Both the position numbers and the translations under genes were made by a program. A stretch of DNA of 26,526 nt from FEN-680 sp036845225 (GTDB lineage Bacteria; Actinomycetota; Geothermincolia; Fen-727; Anoxymicrobiaceae). Where the stretch lies: the NCBI GenBank assembly GCA_036845225.1, contig DAIUEJ010000038.1, positions 1 through 26,526 of the forward strand. The letters run 5' to 3'. The first letter of the stretch is position 1; each line of letters starts with the position of its first letter. The notes under the pieces are model-generated. The model saw nothing but the letters and a program-made list of their open reading frames with translations. It was not told where the DNA came from and searched no databases. This document shows positions 15,065-21,857 of this stretch, piece after piece.

Positions 15065-16117
15065 TCACGTCCCTATTTCTTCTTTCACGACGTCCGTCGG
15101 CGCCTTATCGACGCGAAGGCCTTTGAAGGACGGCTGCCTGAGGTGCCCCGCGTTCGTCCAGCCGCGGAACTCGACCTCTCCCACGAACTCCGGCTCCACG
15201 AAGTGCACGCCCCCGGTCGGTGCCTCGGTCGCGAACGGGCTCGTGTCCCTGTGCTTCTTCTCGAGGGCGCGCGCCAGCTCGCGCCGGTCGTGGTCCGTAA
15301 AACCCGTCCCGACTTTGCCCGCGTATACCAGCCGCTTACCTCTGGCGCCGGTTGCGCCCTTTGACTTCGGCGCGCCCTTCACGGCCGGCTCGTAGTATCC
15401 GACCAGCAGCGCGCCGATCGCGTTTGCGCCGGTGGAGATAGGAGTCCAGCCCGCGACCACAAACTCCTGCCTGTCCACGAGCTTGATCTTCCTCCAATCG
15501 CCCGTCCGCAGCCCGGGGTGGTAGAGGCCCTCGAGCCTCTTGACCATGACACCCTCGAGGTGGTTCTGGCGGGCGGCTTCCAGCACGGGCGTTCCTTCAC
15601 CCCTGTAGCAGGGGGGCGTCCGCCAGTGCGCCCCTTCGAGCGACAATCCCTCCAGGATGTCCCTGCGCTCGGCGAAAGGCACGCCCATCAGCGTGTAGCC
15701 CTGCAGGTACAGCACGTCGAAGATCATGTAGGTGACGGGGATGTCCGCCTGCAGCATCATCGCGCGCTTCTCGCCGATCCCGAGGCGGTGCTGCAGCCTC
15801 CCGAAGCTCGGCCTTCCCTTCTCGTCGAAGGTGATAATCTCGCCGTCGAGGACCACCTTCGTCTTTGGGAGGGCCTCCACCAGGCCGGTGAACTCCGGGT
15901 ACACGTGGCTGACGTCGATCAGGTTCCTCGTCTCCATGCGCCAGCGCTCACCGCCCAGGAAGAAGACGCCGCGGATGCCGTCCCACTTGTACTCGAAGCC
16001 AAAACCGCTTTGCTCCCGCGGCATCTCGGACAGCGTGGCGAGCATCGGTACGATATGGGTCGGCATCGGTGCGGCGACCGCGCCGTGCTTGCGGGCAACA
16101 GCCGACAGTGTGGCCAT
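15065..16117 (-). CDS. ligD: ATP-dependent DNA ligase (LigD ligase-domain type)
   Basis: About 350 residues comprising the adenylation and OB domains. The nucleotidyltransferase motifs are in order: FEYKWDGIRG with catalytic Lys44, METRNLIDV, VVLDGEIITFDEKGRPSF (motif III), YMIFDVLYL (IIIa), LEGVMVKRLEGLYHPG (IV/V) and GDWRKIKL (V/VI). The OB part has EFVVAGWTP and VGEVEFRGWT. It seals nicks or ends during Ku-dependent joining. I start at the ATG at 16117 (AAGG seven bases upstream); an in-frame TTG at 16132 would add five residues. First gene of the leftward ligase-Ku-polymerase series, divergent from an uncharacterised gene. There is no polymerase or phosphoesterase domain, so LigD functions are split between genes here. 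Confidence 0.93.
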   Translation of the reverse strand: MATLSAVARKHGAVAAPMPTHIVPMLATLSEMPREQSGFGFEYKWDGIRGVFFLGGERWRMETRNLIDVSHVYPEFTGLVEALPKTKVVLDGEIITFDEKGRPSFGRLQHRLGIGEKRAMMLQADIPVTYMIFDVLYLQGYTLMGVPFAERRDILEGLSLEGAHWRTPPCYRGEGTPVLEAARQNHLEGVMVKRLEGLYHPGLRTGDWRKIKLVDRQEFVVAGWTPISTGANAIGALLVGYYEPAVKGAPKSKGATGARGKRLVYAGKVGTGFTDHDRRELARALEKKHRDTSPFATEAPTGGVHFVEPEFVGEVEFRGWTNAGHLRQPSFKGLRVDKAPTDVVKEEIGT

Positions 16118-16201
16118 TCCTTTCCCTTCCAAGAGGACTGCTGGCCAGCTTTACTTGCTGGTTCTATGTTTACTCCCACGCGACTCAAAACCTGCAGGGT
16201 T

Positions 16202-16225
16202 TTCCAATCATTCACCGTATTGGAA
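16202..16225. promoter_or_regulatory. Inverted repeat in the divergent region, possible operator
   Basis: TTCCAAT and ATTGGAA, 7-bp perfect arms separated by ten bases, lie between the divergent ligase and 285-aa protein genes. The size suits a dimeric regulator, but there is no independent support and no clear promoter hexamers around it. Confidence 0.25.
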
Positions 16226-16283
16226 CGGTAACGGAATCTTCGGCCGGCGACCGCCTAGCCCGCTGTCCATTAGGGAGGAAGAG

Positions 16284-17141
16284 ATGACCGAACCGCTTTT
16301 CAAAGAAGACGCCGAGCGTCTCGCCGAGCAGATAGTCGACGAGAACCCGATGGTGGACATACTCGACATCCGTATGGAACCGGATCTCGGTGGCTATGTC
16401 ATCGTTGCCTACGACTACGGCGCCGACGAGGAGTTCACGGTCGACAAGGCGGAGACCTGGAACGTGAAACGGCCCCAACTCACTGAGCGTCACCTCGCCG
16501 GCGGCTTGAGCGCCAAGCTGCATGAGCGCCACGGCAAGAAGGTCGGCTCGGTGTTCGGCCACTGGGTCGAGGTGGGCCCCGACGACCGACCTGAAGAGAT
16601 CTGTGACGCCATCGAGGAGGGGCGCATACCCGGCGAATCGCTCCTCGATATCGAGCCGTCCCTGGGTGAAGCTGAAGTGATCTATCCTGGAGAAGGCAAG
16701 CCGGACAATTACGGGTTCGACGGCAACTACCTGGTGATGGTGGCCAGTGGCCGGGCCAGGGTCTTCAGACGGATAATCAAGCTTGCGAACTTCACGCTGG
16801 AGGACATGTCCGACCGCGTCAAGGAGTGGCGCAACCTGGGCTTCGACATCTCACCCGACCCAATGGCGCCACTGATCGAGCCGGGGACCGAGGAGTGGGG
16901 CGAGGACGACGTGGTCGAAGAGGTGAAGGACAGGCTGCTTGACCTCTCCGAGCAGGGCTTCGGCGCCATCCTGGTGGACGGCGAGGCGAACGTGTCTTCC
17001 TACGCCTGGGTGCTCGCCGGGGTCATCGGCCTGAAGGTCATCACCGCGTGGGAGCAGAGGGGCGAGACGGCGTTGTCCGGGTTCGCCGGCATGGGCTTTA
17101 CGGAAATGCTCCACTTCAAGGAAGTGGAAGATTCACTGTAA
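16284..17141 (+). CDS. Acidic protein of unknown function, 285 aa
   Basis: The ATG at 16284 is fixed by GGGAGG five bases upstream; the longer open frame to its left is antisense to the ligase gene. The protein is soluble, strongly acidic (many Asp/Glu, for example EEWGEDDVVEEVKD) and without a signal peptide or membrane segment. Two halves can be guessed: residues 1-115 with a beta-rich pattern (DILDIRMEPDLGGYVIVAYDYG), and 140-285 with alternating strands and helices (NYLVMVASGRARVFRRII; GFGAILVDGEANVSSYAWVLAGVIG). I do not recognise a family. The last codons (Asp-Ser-Leu-stop) lie inside the left arm of a 35-bp inverted repeat, so the natural C-terminus may have been altered. Confidence 0.75.
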   Translation: MTEPLFKEDAERLAEQIVDENPMVDILDIRMEPDLGGYVIVAYDYGADEEFTVDKAETWNVKRPQLTERHLAGGLSAKLHERHGKKVGSVFGHWVEVGPDDRPEEICDAIEEGRIPGESLLDIEPSLGEAEVIYPGEGKPDNYGFDGNYLVMVASGRARVFRRIIKLANFTLEDMSDRVKEWRNLGFDISPDPMAPLIEPGTEEWGEDDVVEEVKDRLLDLSEQGFGAILVDGEANVSSYAWVLAGVIGLKVITAWEQRGETALSGFAGMGFTEMLHFKEVEDSL

Positions 17142-17229
17142 TATAGGGGTCAAACCTTTTTATTACAGACTCAAATCGCGCCGGTAGCCCAACGTGTAAT
17201 AAAAAGGTTTGACCCCTATATTACAGTGA
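17133..17229. repeat. 35-bp perfect inverted repeat, GGGGTCAAACCTTTTTATTACA type
   Basis: Arms at 17133-17167 and 17195-17229 are exact reverse complements over 35 bases around a 27-base GC-rich centre. The left arm contains the stop codon of the 285-aa gene. The inner core (GGGGTCAAACC then T-rich) resembles the GGGGTCAGGCAC elements elsewhere here. It could fold into a long hairpin in RNA and act as a bidirectional terminator, or it could be a small non-autonomous mobile repeat. Confidence 0.85.
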
Positions 17230-17251
17230 CCTCGCGTGCCCCGGCGTATCT

Positions 17252-17260
17252 TGCTATAAT
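17252..17260 (+). promoter_or_regulatory. Extended -10 promoter for the RRM gene leader
   Basis: TGCTATAAT is a perfect extended -10 element (TGn-TATAAT). No -35 hexamer is evident, as is usual for extended -10 promoters. Transcription would begin near 17267, giving a leader of about 90 bases before the GTG at 17360. Confidence 0.55.
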
Positions 17261-17309
17261 TCATTTATTGTTCGCGTGACAGGTTTCGAGGTGGGGTATT
17301 GATACTTTT

Positions 17310-17340
17310 CCCGAGGAGTCCGCATCCTCGGGCTTTTTTT
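17310..17340 (+). terminator. Rho-independent terminator hairpin in the RRM gene leader
   Basis: CCCGAGGA (17310-17317), loop gtccgca, TCCTCGGG (17325-17332), then C and seven T. The perfect 8-bp GC-rich stem with a T run is a textbook intrinsic terminator. It lies after the promoter at 17252 and immediately before the ribosome-binding site of the RRM gene, so it should act as an attenuator or end a small leader RNA. Confidence 0.75.
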
Positions 17341-17359
17341 AAAAGGAGGGAGGTGACAC

Positions 17360-17650
17360 GTGAAGATATATGTAGGCAACCTCAGCTACACGACTGAAAA
17401 CGAGGGGCTGCGCGCCGCGTTTGAGCAGTTCGGCGCCGTCACCTCGGCTGAGGTAGTGTTCGACCGTAACACGAACCGGTCAAGAGGTTTCGGTTTCGTC
17501 GAGATGTCCAACGATGATGAGGCGAAAGCCGCCATCGAAGGGTTGAACAGCAAAGACCTGGACGGCCGACCGATCAAGGTCAACGAAGCGAAGCCCCGGA
17601 GTACCGAGGGCGGCGGTGGCGGCGGTGGCGGTGGCGGCTACCGGTACTAG
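17360..17650 (+). CDS. RRM-domain RNA-binding protein with glycine-rich tail
   Basis: 96 residues. Residues 1-78 form one RNA-recognition motif with RNP2 IYVGNL (3-8) and RNP1 RGFGFVEM (42-49), the aromatic residues that stack on RNA being present in both. The tail is a run of eleven glycines ending YRY. This matches the small bacterial Rbp proteins, best known from cyanobacteria, where several are cold-induced and may act as RNA chaperones. Start is GTG at 17360 behind AAAGGAGGGAGGTGA, a very strong ribosome-binding site. Expression probably depends on reading through the terminator hairpin in its leader. It is monocistronic; the next gene lies on the opposite strand. Confidence 0.93.
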   Translation: MKIYVGNLSYTTENEGLRAAFEQFGAVTSAEVVFDRNTNRSRGFGFVEMSNDDEAKAAIEGLNSKDLDGRPIKVNEAKPRSTEGGGGGGGGGGYRY

Positions 17651-17851
17651 GCCTGTATATTGATGCCGCCCGGTATGGACGGCAACGCCGGCGCGGCGAC
17701 AGTGAGTTTTTGAGAAGCGGCACGAAGCTCCTCGCACACGCAATCGATATCTCACCCGGGTGTCGTGCGCTCTTTTGCCGATAAGGTGCGGGTAAGCTGC
17801 ACAAGAATCCAACCAGCCCCGGCTCATCACGGCCACCGCGAGGAACGACAC

Positions 17852-18202
17852 CTACTTCTTGATGCGCCTGTCGAGGTATTGCTTGAGCGCAACCGCGTTG
17901 TTGAGCTTCTCTTCCTTCGAGCTGTAGAGAAGGACCACGTCCTTCTTCTCTCTCGCCAGCGCCAGCAACCGGTCGACTTCTTCCTCATGGCCCTTGAGCT
18001 CCGCGAAGTATCGCTTCTTGAACTCCGCCCATTTCTCAGGAGCGTGTCCGTACCACTCGCGAAGTTCGGTGGAGGGCGCGACCTCTTTGAGCCAGAGGTC
18101 GACCTCTTCTTTCCTGATGCCCCGCGGCCAGAGCCGGTCCACCAGGACTCGGTATCCCTCGCTACCGTTCCCGTGGTCGTAAACGCGTTTCACCTTGAAC
18201 AT
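17852..18202 (-). CDS. DUF488 family protein (YeaO-like)
   Basis: 116 residues from the ATG at 18202; a GGGG-rich stretch lies about 7 nt upstream, and the nine extra codons of the open frame seem non-coding. The family pattern is clear: KRVYD, then YRVLVDRLWPRGIRKEEVDL, LREWYGHAPEKWAEFKKRYFAEL and a final VVLLYSSKEEKLNNAVALKQYL. In DUF488 members the last motif usually reads 'LLYaaKD...NhA'; here Ser-Ser-Lys-Glu and Asn-Asn-Ala are slight variants. The biochemical function of the family is not established. It stands alone on the minus strand, antisense to the neighbouring RRM and GIDE-like genes. Confidence 0.88.
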   Translation of the reverse strand: MFKVKRVYDHGNGSEGYRVLVDRLWPRGIRKEEVDLWLKEVAPSTELREWYGHAPEKWAEFKKRYFAELKGHEEEVDRLLALAREKKDVVLLYSSKEEKLNNAVALKQYLDRRIKK

Positions 18203-18311
18203 GTGAACACCCCCCGTGCTGACTTCCACGCCCAGGGCGAAGCCCCTGTTTGCGCCGGCGCACGACTGAGGTTGCGGCGCCTCCCCTGCCGATTTCGTCG
18301 CCCGGCAGACG

Positions 18312-18671
18312 ATGAACGACCAGGTCGGCTCCTACGGCTACGAGCCCCCGGCCGCAGGGGGCGGCATACTCGGATCTGTGCTCGACACTGCCATCGACGT
18401 CGCGACGAACCAGGGCTCGGGCTACTACCGCACTTCCGAGTGGGTCATCCCCCTGGGGCAGCCGGTCTACGTGCTGGGCAGCGCCTTCCGGACCCCCGCC
18501 GGCGCGGAGATACGCCATGGCAGCGGTCCGTTCATCGTGAGCTACAAGTCGGAGGAAGGCCTGACCAGGAAGTACTCCTGGCACTTCGCGCTCTGGACGA
18601 TCTTCGGTGTGCTGTTCGGCGCCGGTGGCATCGCCGCCGCGGTTTACGGCGCCAAGTACATGAAGAAATGA
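18312..18671 (+). CDS. GIDE-domain-like membrane protein, probably N-terminally truncated
   Basis: 119 residues. The centre (SEWVIPLGQPVYVLGSAF, 42-59, then GPFIVSYKSEEGLTRKY) resembles the C-terminal half of GIDE-domain proteins, where 'E-ilp-G-pvyVlGea ... pf-iS-ksEe' precedes a last membrane helix; here that helix is ALWTIFGVLFGAGGIAAAVYG. Full-length members have an N-terminal helix and a further extracytoplasmic part, which are missing. The ATG at 18312 has no Shine-Dalgarno and the frame is closed by TGA at 18267, with no alternative start between. It may be a remnant or a compact variant. It is convergent with the zinc-ribbon gene, leaving six bases between stops. Assignment is by pattern memory, so moderate. 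Confidence 0.55.
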   Translation: MNDQVGSYGYEPPAAGGGILGSVLDTAIDVATNQGSGYYRTSEWVIPLGQPVYVLGSAFRTPAGAEIRHGSGPFIVSYKSEEGLTRKYSWHFALWTIFGVLFGAGGIAAAVYGAKYMKK

Positions 18672-18677
18672 CGTTCG

Positions 18678-19331
18678 TCAGCCGGTCCAGCGGACCTGCA
18701 CTCCCACGCTATCCCAGGTGACATCGAAACTCTTGCGGCACTCGGAGCAGACAACGGACGCCTTCCCGCCCGGGCCGTAGCCCGTGTTGCCTTCGATGCG
18801 GGATATCTGGATCGGTACGGTCGCCTCCTGCTCCAGGCCGCAGTTGTCGCACACTACACTGGCGACCTTGTTAAAAGTCCTTCCGACCAGGGCGTCGGCG
18901 GCGTGCGCCTTCAGGTGCTCGAGGGTATCCACGAACGGGGCGAGCACCCCCTCGATCCGCGCGCGGACGTCATCGGGCGCGCTGACGCCGAAGGCGTGGC
19001 CGATGATGACCTCCATGGGCGGGCCCGACTCGCCGCTGAAGTCGATCGGCAGGTCGGTCACTGTGACGACCGCCTTCAGCCCCTTTGAACCGCCCTTGCC
19101 GACCGGCAAAGCGACACCGGCAGCGAAAGGCTTGATGGGAAGAAAGAAGCCGCCATAGACCGGCGCCTTACCCGACGACGCCTTCTCATAGCTGAGCAGG
19201 CGCGAAGTGTGCACCTGCGGCTCGTATCCGGCCCCGATCAGCACGACCCCTATATCCGCCATGACCCGCTCCATCTCGGTGGAAGTGAGAACGCGCGTGC
19301 TGATGACGTTCGAAGATTGTCTTTTCTTCAT
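18678..19331 (-). CDS. Zinc-ribbon protein of unknown function, 217 aa
   Basis: I place the start at the ATG at 19331 (MKKRQSSNVISTRVL); the open frame continues further but into a non-coding gap. There is no strong ribosome-binding site. Residues 20-150 are an uncharacterised alpha/beta domain with a Gly/Pro-rich middle (PVYGGFFLPIKPFAAGVALPVGKGG). The C-terminal part has two CxxC knuckles, CDNCG and CSECR, separated by about 33 residues, a zinc-ribbon arrangement. No signal peptide or membrane helix. The protein may bind nucleic acid or a partner through the ribbon, but that is only inference. It lies head-to-tail with the Cys-rich gene on the same strand and tail-to-tail with the GIDE-like gene. 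Confidence 0.65.
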   Translation of the reverse strand: MKKRQSSNVISTRVLTSTEMERVMADIGVVLIGAGYEPQVHTSRLLSYEKASSGKAPVYGGFFLPIKPFAAGVALPVGKGGSKGLKAVVTVTDLPIDFSGESGPPMEVIIGHAFGVSAPDDVRARIEGVLAPFVDTLEHLKAHAADALVGRTFNKVASVVCDNCGLEQEATVPIQISRIEGNTGYGPGGKASVVCSECRKSFDVTWDSVGVQVRWTG

Positions 19332-19413
19332 CGAGAATACCCCCGTCGTCTGCCGTTCTGTCCTCAGCGAGAATGTTAGCAGAGTGGTGTGACACTCCGG
19401 TGAGGGTTGCCCG

Positions 19414-19902
19414 TCAGGGAAGCCTGGTGATCTCGAAGACGCAGCGGGGCGCGCCCTCGAGCAGGTTCTCCGTGACAGCGAGGCGCCCGCCCAGGCGCCT
19501 GACCGTGGCGATGTCGATCTCGCACGCCGTCTGGCAGGCCTGGAGGCAGGACGGCTCGGTGAAGCCCACCGCACACTCGTCCCACTCGATGAGCACCCTC
19601 TCGTCGGTCGCCTCGGCGACGCGGTAGGGCATGCGGATGAAGGTCGGTATCTTGAGCCACTCGGTGGCGATATCGACGGCGTCCTTCTTCACCCCGCGCT
19701 CGACGCCGCACATCCCGTGCTCGACGATGAACCATGAGGAGACCCTGCTGAAAGGCCCCGCGATGACCCAGCGCACCGCCCGGAACCTGCACGACTTCAC
19801 CATCATCCGCCCGAATGCGCACTGCATCCTGCGCAGCCAGTCGTCGTGCCGCGAGTCGAGCTCAGCTACCCGCTGCTTGAGCTCATCGGTCCTGTCGGCC
19901 AT
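19414..19902 (-). CDS. Cysteine-rich protein of unknown function, 162 aa
   Basis: Start at the ATG at 19902 with AGGAG six bases upstream; an ATG two codons earlier is less well placed. The protein has eight cysteines in 162 residues (28, 38, 65, 110, 119, 123, 127, 154), including CLQACQTAC. A basic N-terminal helix (ELKQRVAELDSRHDDWLRRMQ) precedes. The pattern 'IEWDECAVG ... CLQACQTACEIDI ... GAPRCVFEI' suggests a metal- or iron-sulfur-binding fold, but I do not recognise the family. It is cytoplasmic by appearance. The radical SAM gene starts about 200 bp away in the opposite direction, so a functional link is possible. The zinc-ribbon gene follows 82 bp downstream. Confidence 0.65.
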   Translation of the reverse strand: MADRTDELKQRVAELDSRHDDWLRRMQCAFGRMMVKSCRFRAVRWVIAGPFSRVSSWFIVEHGMCGVERGVKKDAVDIATEWLKIPTFIRMPYRVAEATDERVLIEWDECAVGFTEPSCLQACQTACEIDIATVRRLGGRLAVTENLLEGAPRCVFEITRLP

Positions 19903-20106
19903 CAGCATCTCCTGAGTCAGTTGAACCTGCGCATTATTCTAGTACATGGTCCCGGAGGTTTGCGCCAAAGGGGTCTGACCGCGGTGGCGCACCCGGGTCG
20001 GAGGATTACAAGCAACGCTGTTGAATGTCGTTCATGCTGGAAGTAGGCTTGAGGAGTGCGGCGTTTTCGTCGGCCGGTGTGCCGATAAGAAGTGGGGAGG
20101 AAACTG

Positions 20107-21591
20107 ATGCGACTGACATCCCGGTTGACGGCTCGGCTGACATCTCTCGTATCGTGGCTGCTCGACACCCGTACCGGCGAGAGGCTGTTCAGGCGCGCCG
20201 TCGGACTGCTCTACCTCGATTACGTGAGGCGGCCGCTGGTCGCTGCCGTCGGCTGGATCGCGGAGGCGTTCGTGCGCTCGGGACGCCACCACGGCAAGTC
20301 ACCTCGTATCGACCGGGAGCGGATGCTGTTCGCGCAGTCGGTGCTCAACGCCGTGGACCGCGTCGCCGAGCGCCGCACCATCTCCCGCGATTTCATGGAG
20401 CACGCCAGCCTCCTCTGGGCGCGCGCTCTCGTAAACTCAGAGCAGGACGCCGCCCGGACCCGGTTCAGGGAGGAGCACGGCGTAGGGCCGCCCTGGGTGC
20501 TCGTGATCGCCCCGACGGGCGCCTGCAACCTCGGCTGCCAGGGGTGCTACTCAGGCCAGTCCACCGGTGGGCACGTGATGCCATTCGATGAGCTCGACCG
20601 GATCGTGACCGAGGCCAAGGAGCTCTGGGGCATCCGGGTGGTGGTGTTAACCGGCGGCGAGCCTTTCCTGTACAGGTCAGAGGGCAAAGGCATACTGGAC
20701 CTCGCCGAGAAGCACCGCGACCTTTTGTGCCTGATATTCTCCAACGGCACCCTGATCGACCGCGACATCGCCAGGAGGCTGGGCACCATGGGCACGCCCA
20801 CTGTCGCGCTCTCCATTGAAGGCATGCGGGAGCAGACGGACGCGAGGCGCGGGCCCGGTGCATTCGACAGCACCCTGCGTGCGATGTCGCTGCTGCGCGA
20901 GGAGGGCGCCCTGGTGGGCATCTCCATGACCGCCACCCGCGAGAACTACCGGGAGGTCTTCTCGGACGAGCTGCTCGACTTCTTCTTCGTCGAAAACTCT
21001 GTCGTCTACGGCTTCGTCTTCCAGTACATGCCCGAGGGGAGCGACCCCGACCCCTCGCTGATGCCCACCCCCGAGCAGCGTCTCTGGATGTGGAACCGCT
21101 CGTGGGAAGTGATCGAGAAGCGGCGCATCCCTCTGTTCGACTTCTGGAACCACGGAACGCTCGTCGGCGGCTGCATAGCCGGTGGGCGCGAGCGCGGCTA
21201 CCTCTACATCGACTGGGACGGCAACGTCCTGCCCTGTGTCTTCGCGCCTTATTCGGACACGAACATCCACGAGATACACGCGGCCGGCGGGACCCTCAAC
21301 GACGCCTGGGCCTCCCCCTTCCTGAGCGAGATAAGGGCATGGCAGGGCGAGCGCGTGGCGGAAGAGGGCGCCGTCGTTTGCTCAACCGAGGGCGGGCAAC
21401 TCGTATGCACCTGCCCGGTTCGCGACCACTACGCCGATTTCCGCGAAATGGTCCTCAAGACCGACGCCCAACCGGCCGGGCCGTCCGCCGGGAGCTGCAT
21501 CTCGAATACGGGCTTCGTGCGGCAGATGACTCAGTACGGGGAGGACTTCGTAAGGGTCAGCCGGGACGTGCTCGACAAAGAGTACACCTGA
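20107..21591 (+). CDS. Radical SAM protein with C-terminal SPASM/twitch-like cysteines
   Basis: 494 residues from the ATG at 20107, with GGAGG six bases upstream. Residues 1-130 are a helical, partly amphipathic N-terminal region unlike the usual short leader of the superfamily (LVSWLLD; YVRRPLVAAVGWIAEAFV). The radical SAM cluster motif is PTGACNLGCQGCYSG with Cys140, 144 and 147. VVVLTGGEPFLY, LIFSNGTLID and VALSIEG follow, the usual glycine-rich and strand motifs for AdoMet binding. The C-terminal part has GGCIAGGRERGYLYIDWDGNVLPCVFAPYSD and CSTEGGQLVCTCP plus another Cys, suggesting one or more auxiliary Fe-S clusters. The substrate is unknown. No peptide precursor gene is visible next to it. 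A Cys-rich protein is encoded divergently. Confidence 0.85.
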   Translation: MRLTSRLTARLTSLVSWLLDTRTGERLFRRAVGLLYLDYVRRPLVAAVGWIAEAFVRSGRHHGKSPRIDRERMLFAQSVLNAVDRVAERRTISRDFMEHASLLWARALVNSEQDAARTRFREEHGVGPPWVLVIAPTGACNLGCQGCYSGQSTGGHVMPFDELDRIVTEAKELWGIRVVVLTGGEPFLYRSEGKGILDLAEKHRDLLCLIFSNGTLIDRDIARRLGTMGTPTVALSIEGMREQTDARRGPGAFDSTLRAMSLLREEGALVGISMTATRENYREVFSDELLDFFFVENSVVYGFVFQYMPEGSDPDPSLMPTPEQRLWMWNRSWEVIEKRRIPLFDFWNHGTLVGGCIAGGRERGYLYIDWDGNVLPCVFAPYSDTNIHEIHAAGGTLNDAWASPFLSEIRAWQGERVAEEGAVVCSTEGGQLVCTCPVRDHYADFREMVLKTDAQPAGPSAGSCISNTGFVRQMTQYGEDFVRVSRDVLDKEYT

Positions 21592-21857
21592 GGCGGGAAA
21601 TAGCGCCCGTGCGGACCACTCTCTTCCCGGAATCGGTTTGGGTCTATATGTCGCAAAGGAAATCATTGTTGCGCACGGAGGATGGATATCGACGAAGCCT
21701 CGCGAAGGCGGGGGTTCCATATTCTTCTTCGGTATAACAACATCCTTATGAGAAGGGCGTGGTTGGGAAATCCTCGGTGCGGCCGGAACTCCAGACTATA
21801 GCCTGATACATTGCCAGGCTCAAAGCATCGTAAAGGTCGGCAGTACAGGAAGGAGAT
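21592..21857. other. Intergenic region between the radical SAM and SpoIIE genes
   Basis: 266 bp without a convincing gene, RNA structure or repeat. It appears less GC-rich than the preceding genes, with an AT-richer patch around 21715-21750. No clear promoter hexamers for the following gene. Confidence 0.4.

Noticed and set aside
15732..16283. Upstream extension of the 285-aa protein frame on the plus strand
   Set aside because: It is antisense to the ligase gene, and the ATG at 16284 has an excellent ribosome-binding site.
17651..17851. Small gene or RNA between the RRM gene and DUF488
   Set aside because: No start with a ribosome-binding site and no convincing hairpin with T run; the short GCCG/CGGC arms are weak.
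20107..21591. RiPP or pqqE-type peptide-modification cluster around the radical SAM gene
   Set aside because: No precursor-peptide frame with a ribosome-binding site was seen within a few hundred bases, and no RRE, protease or transporter gene is adjacent.
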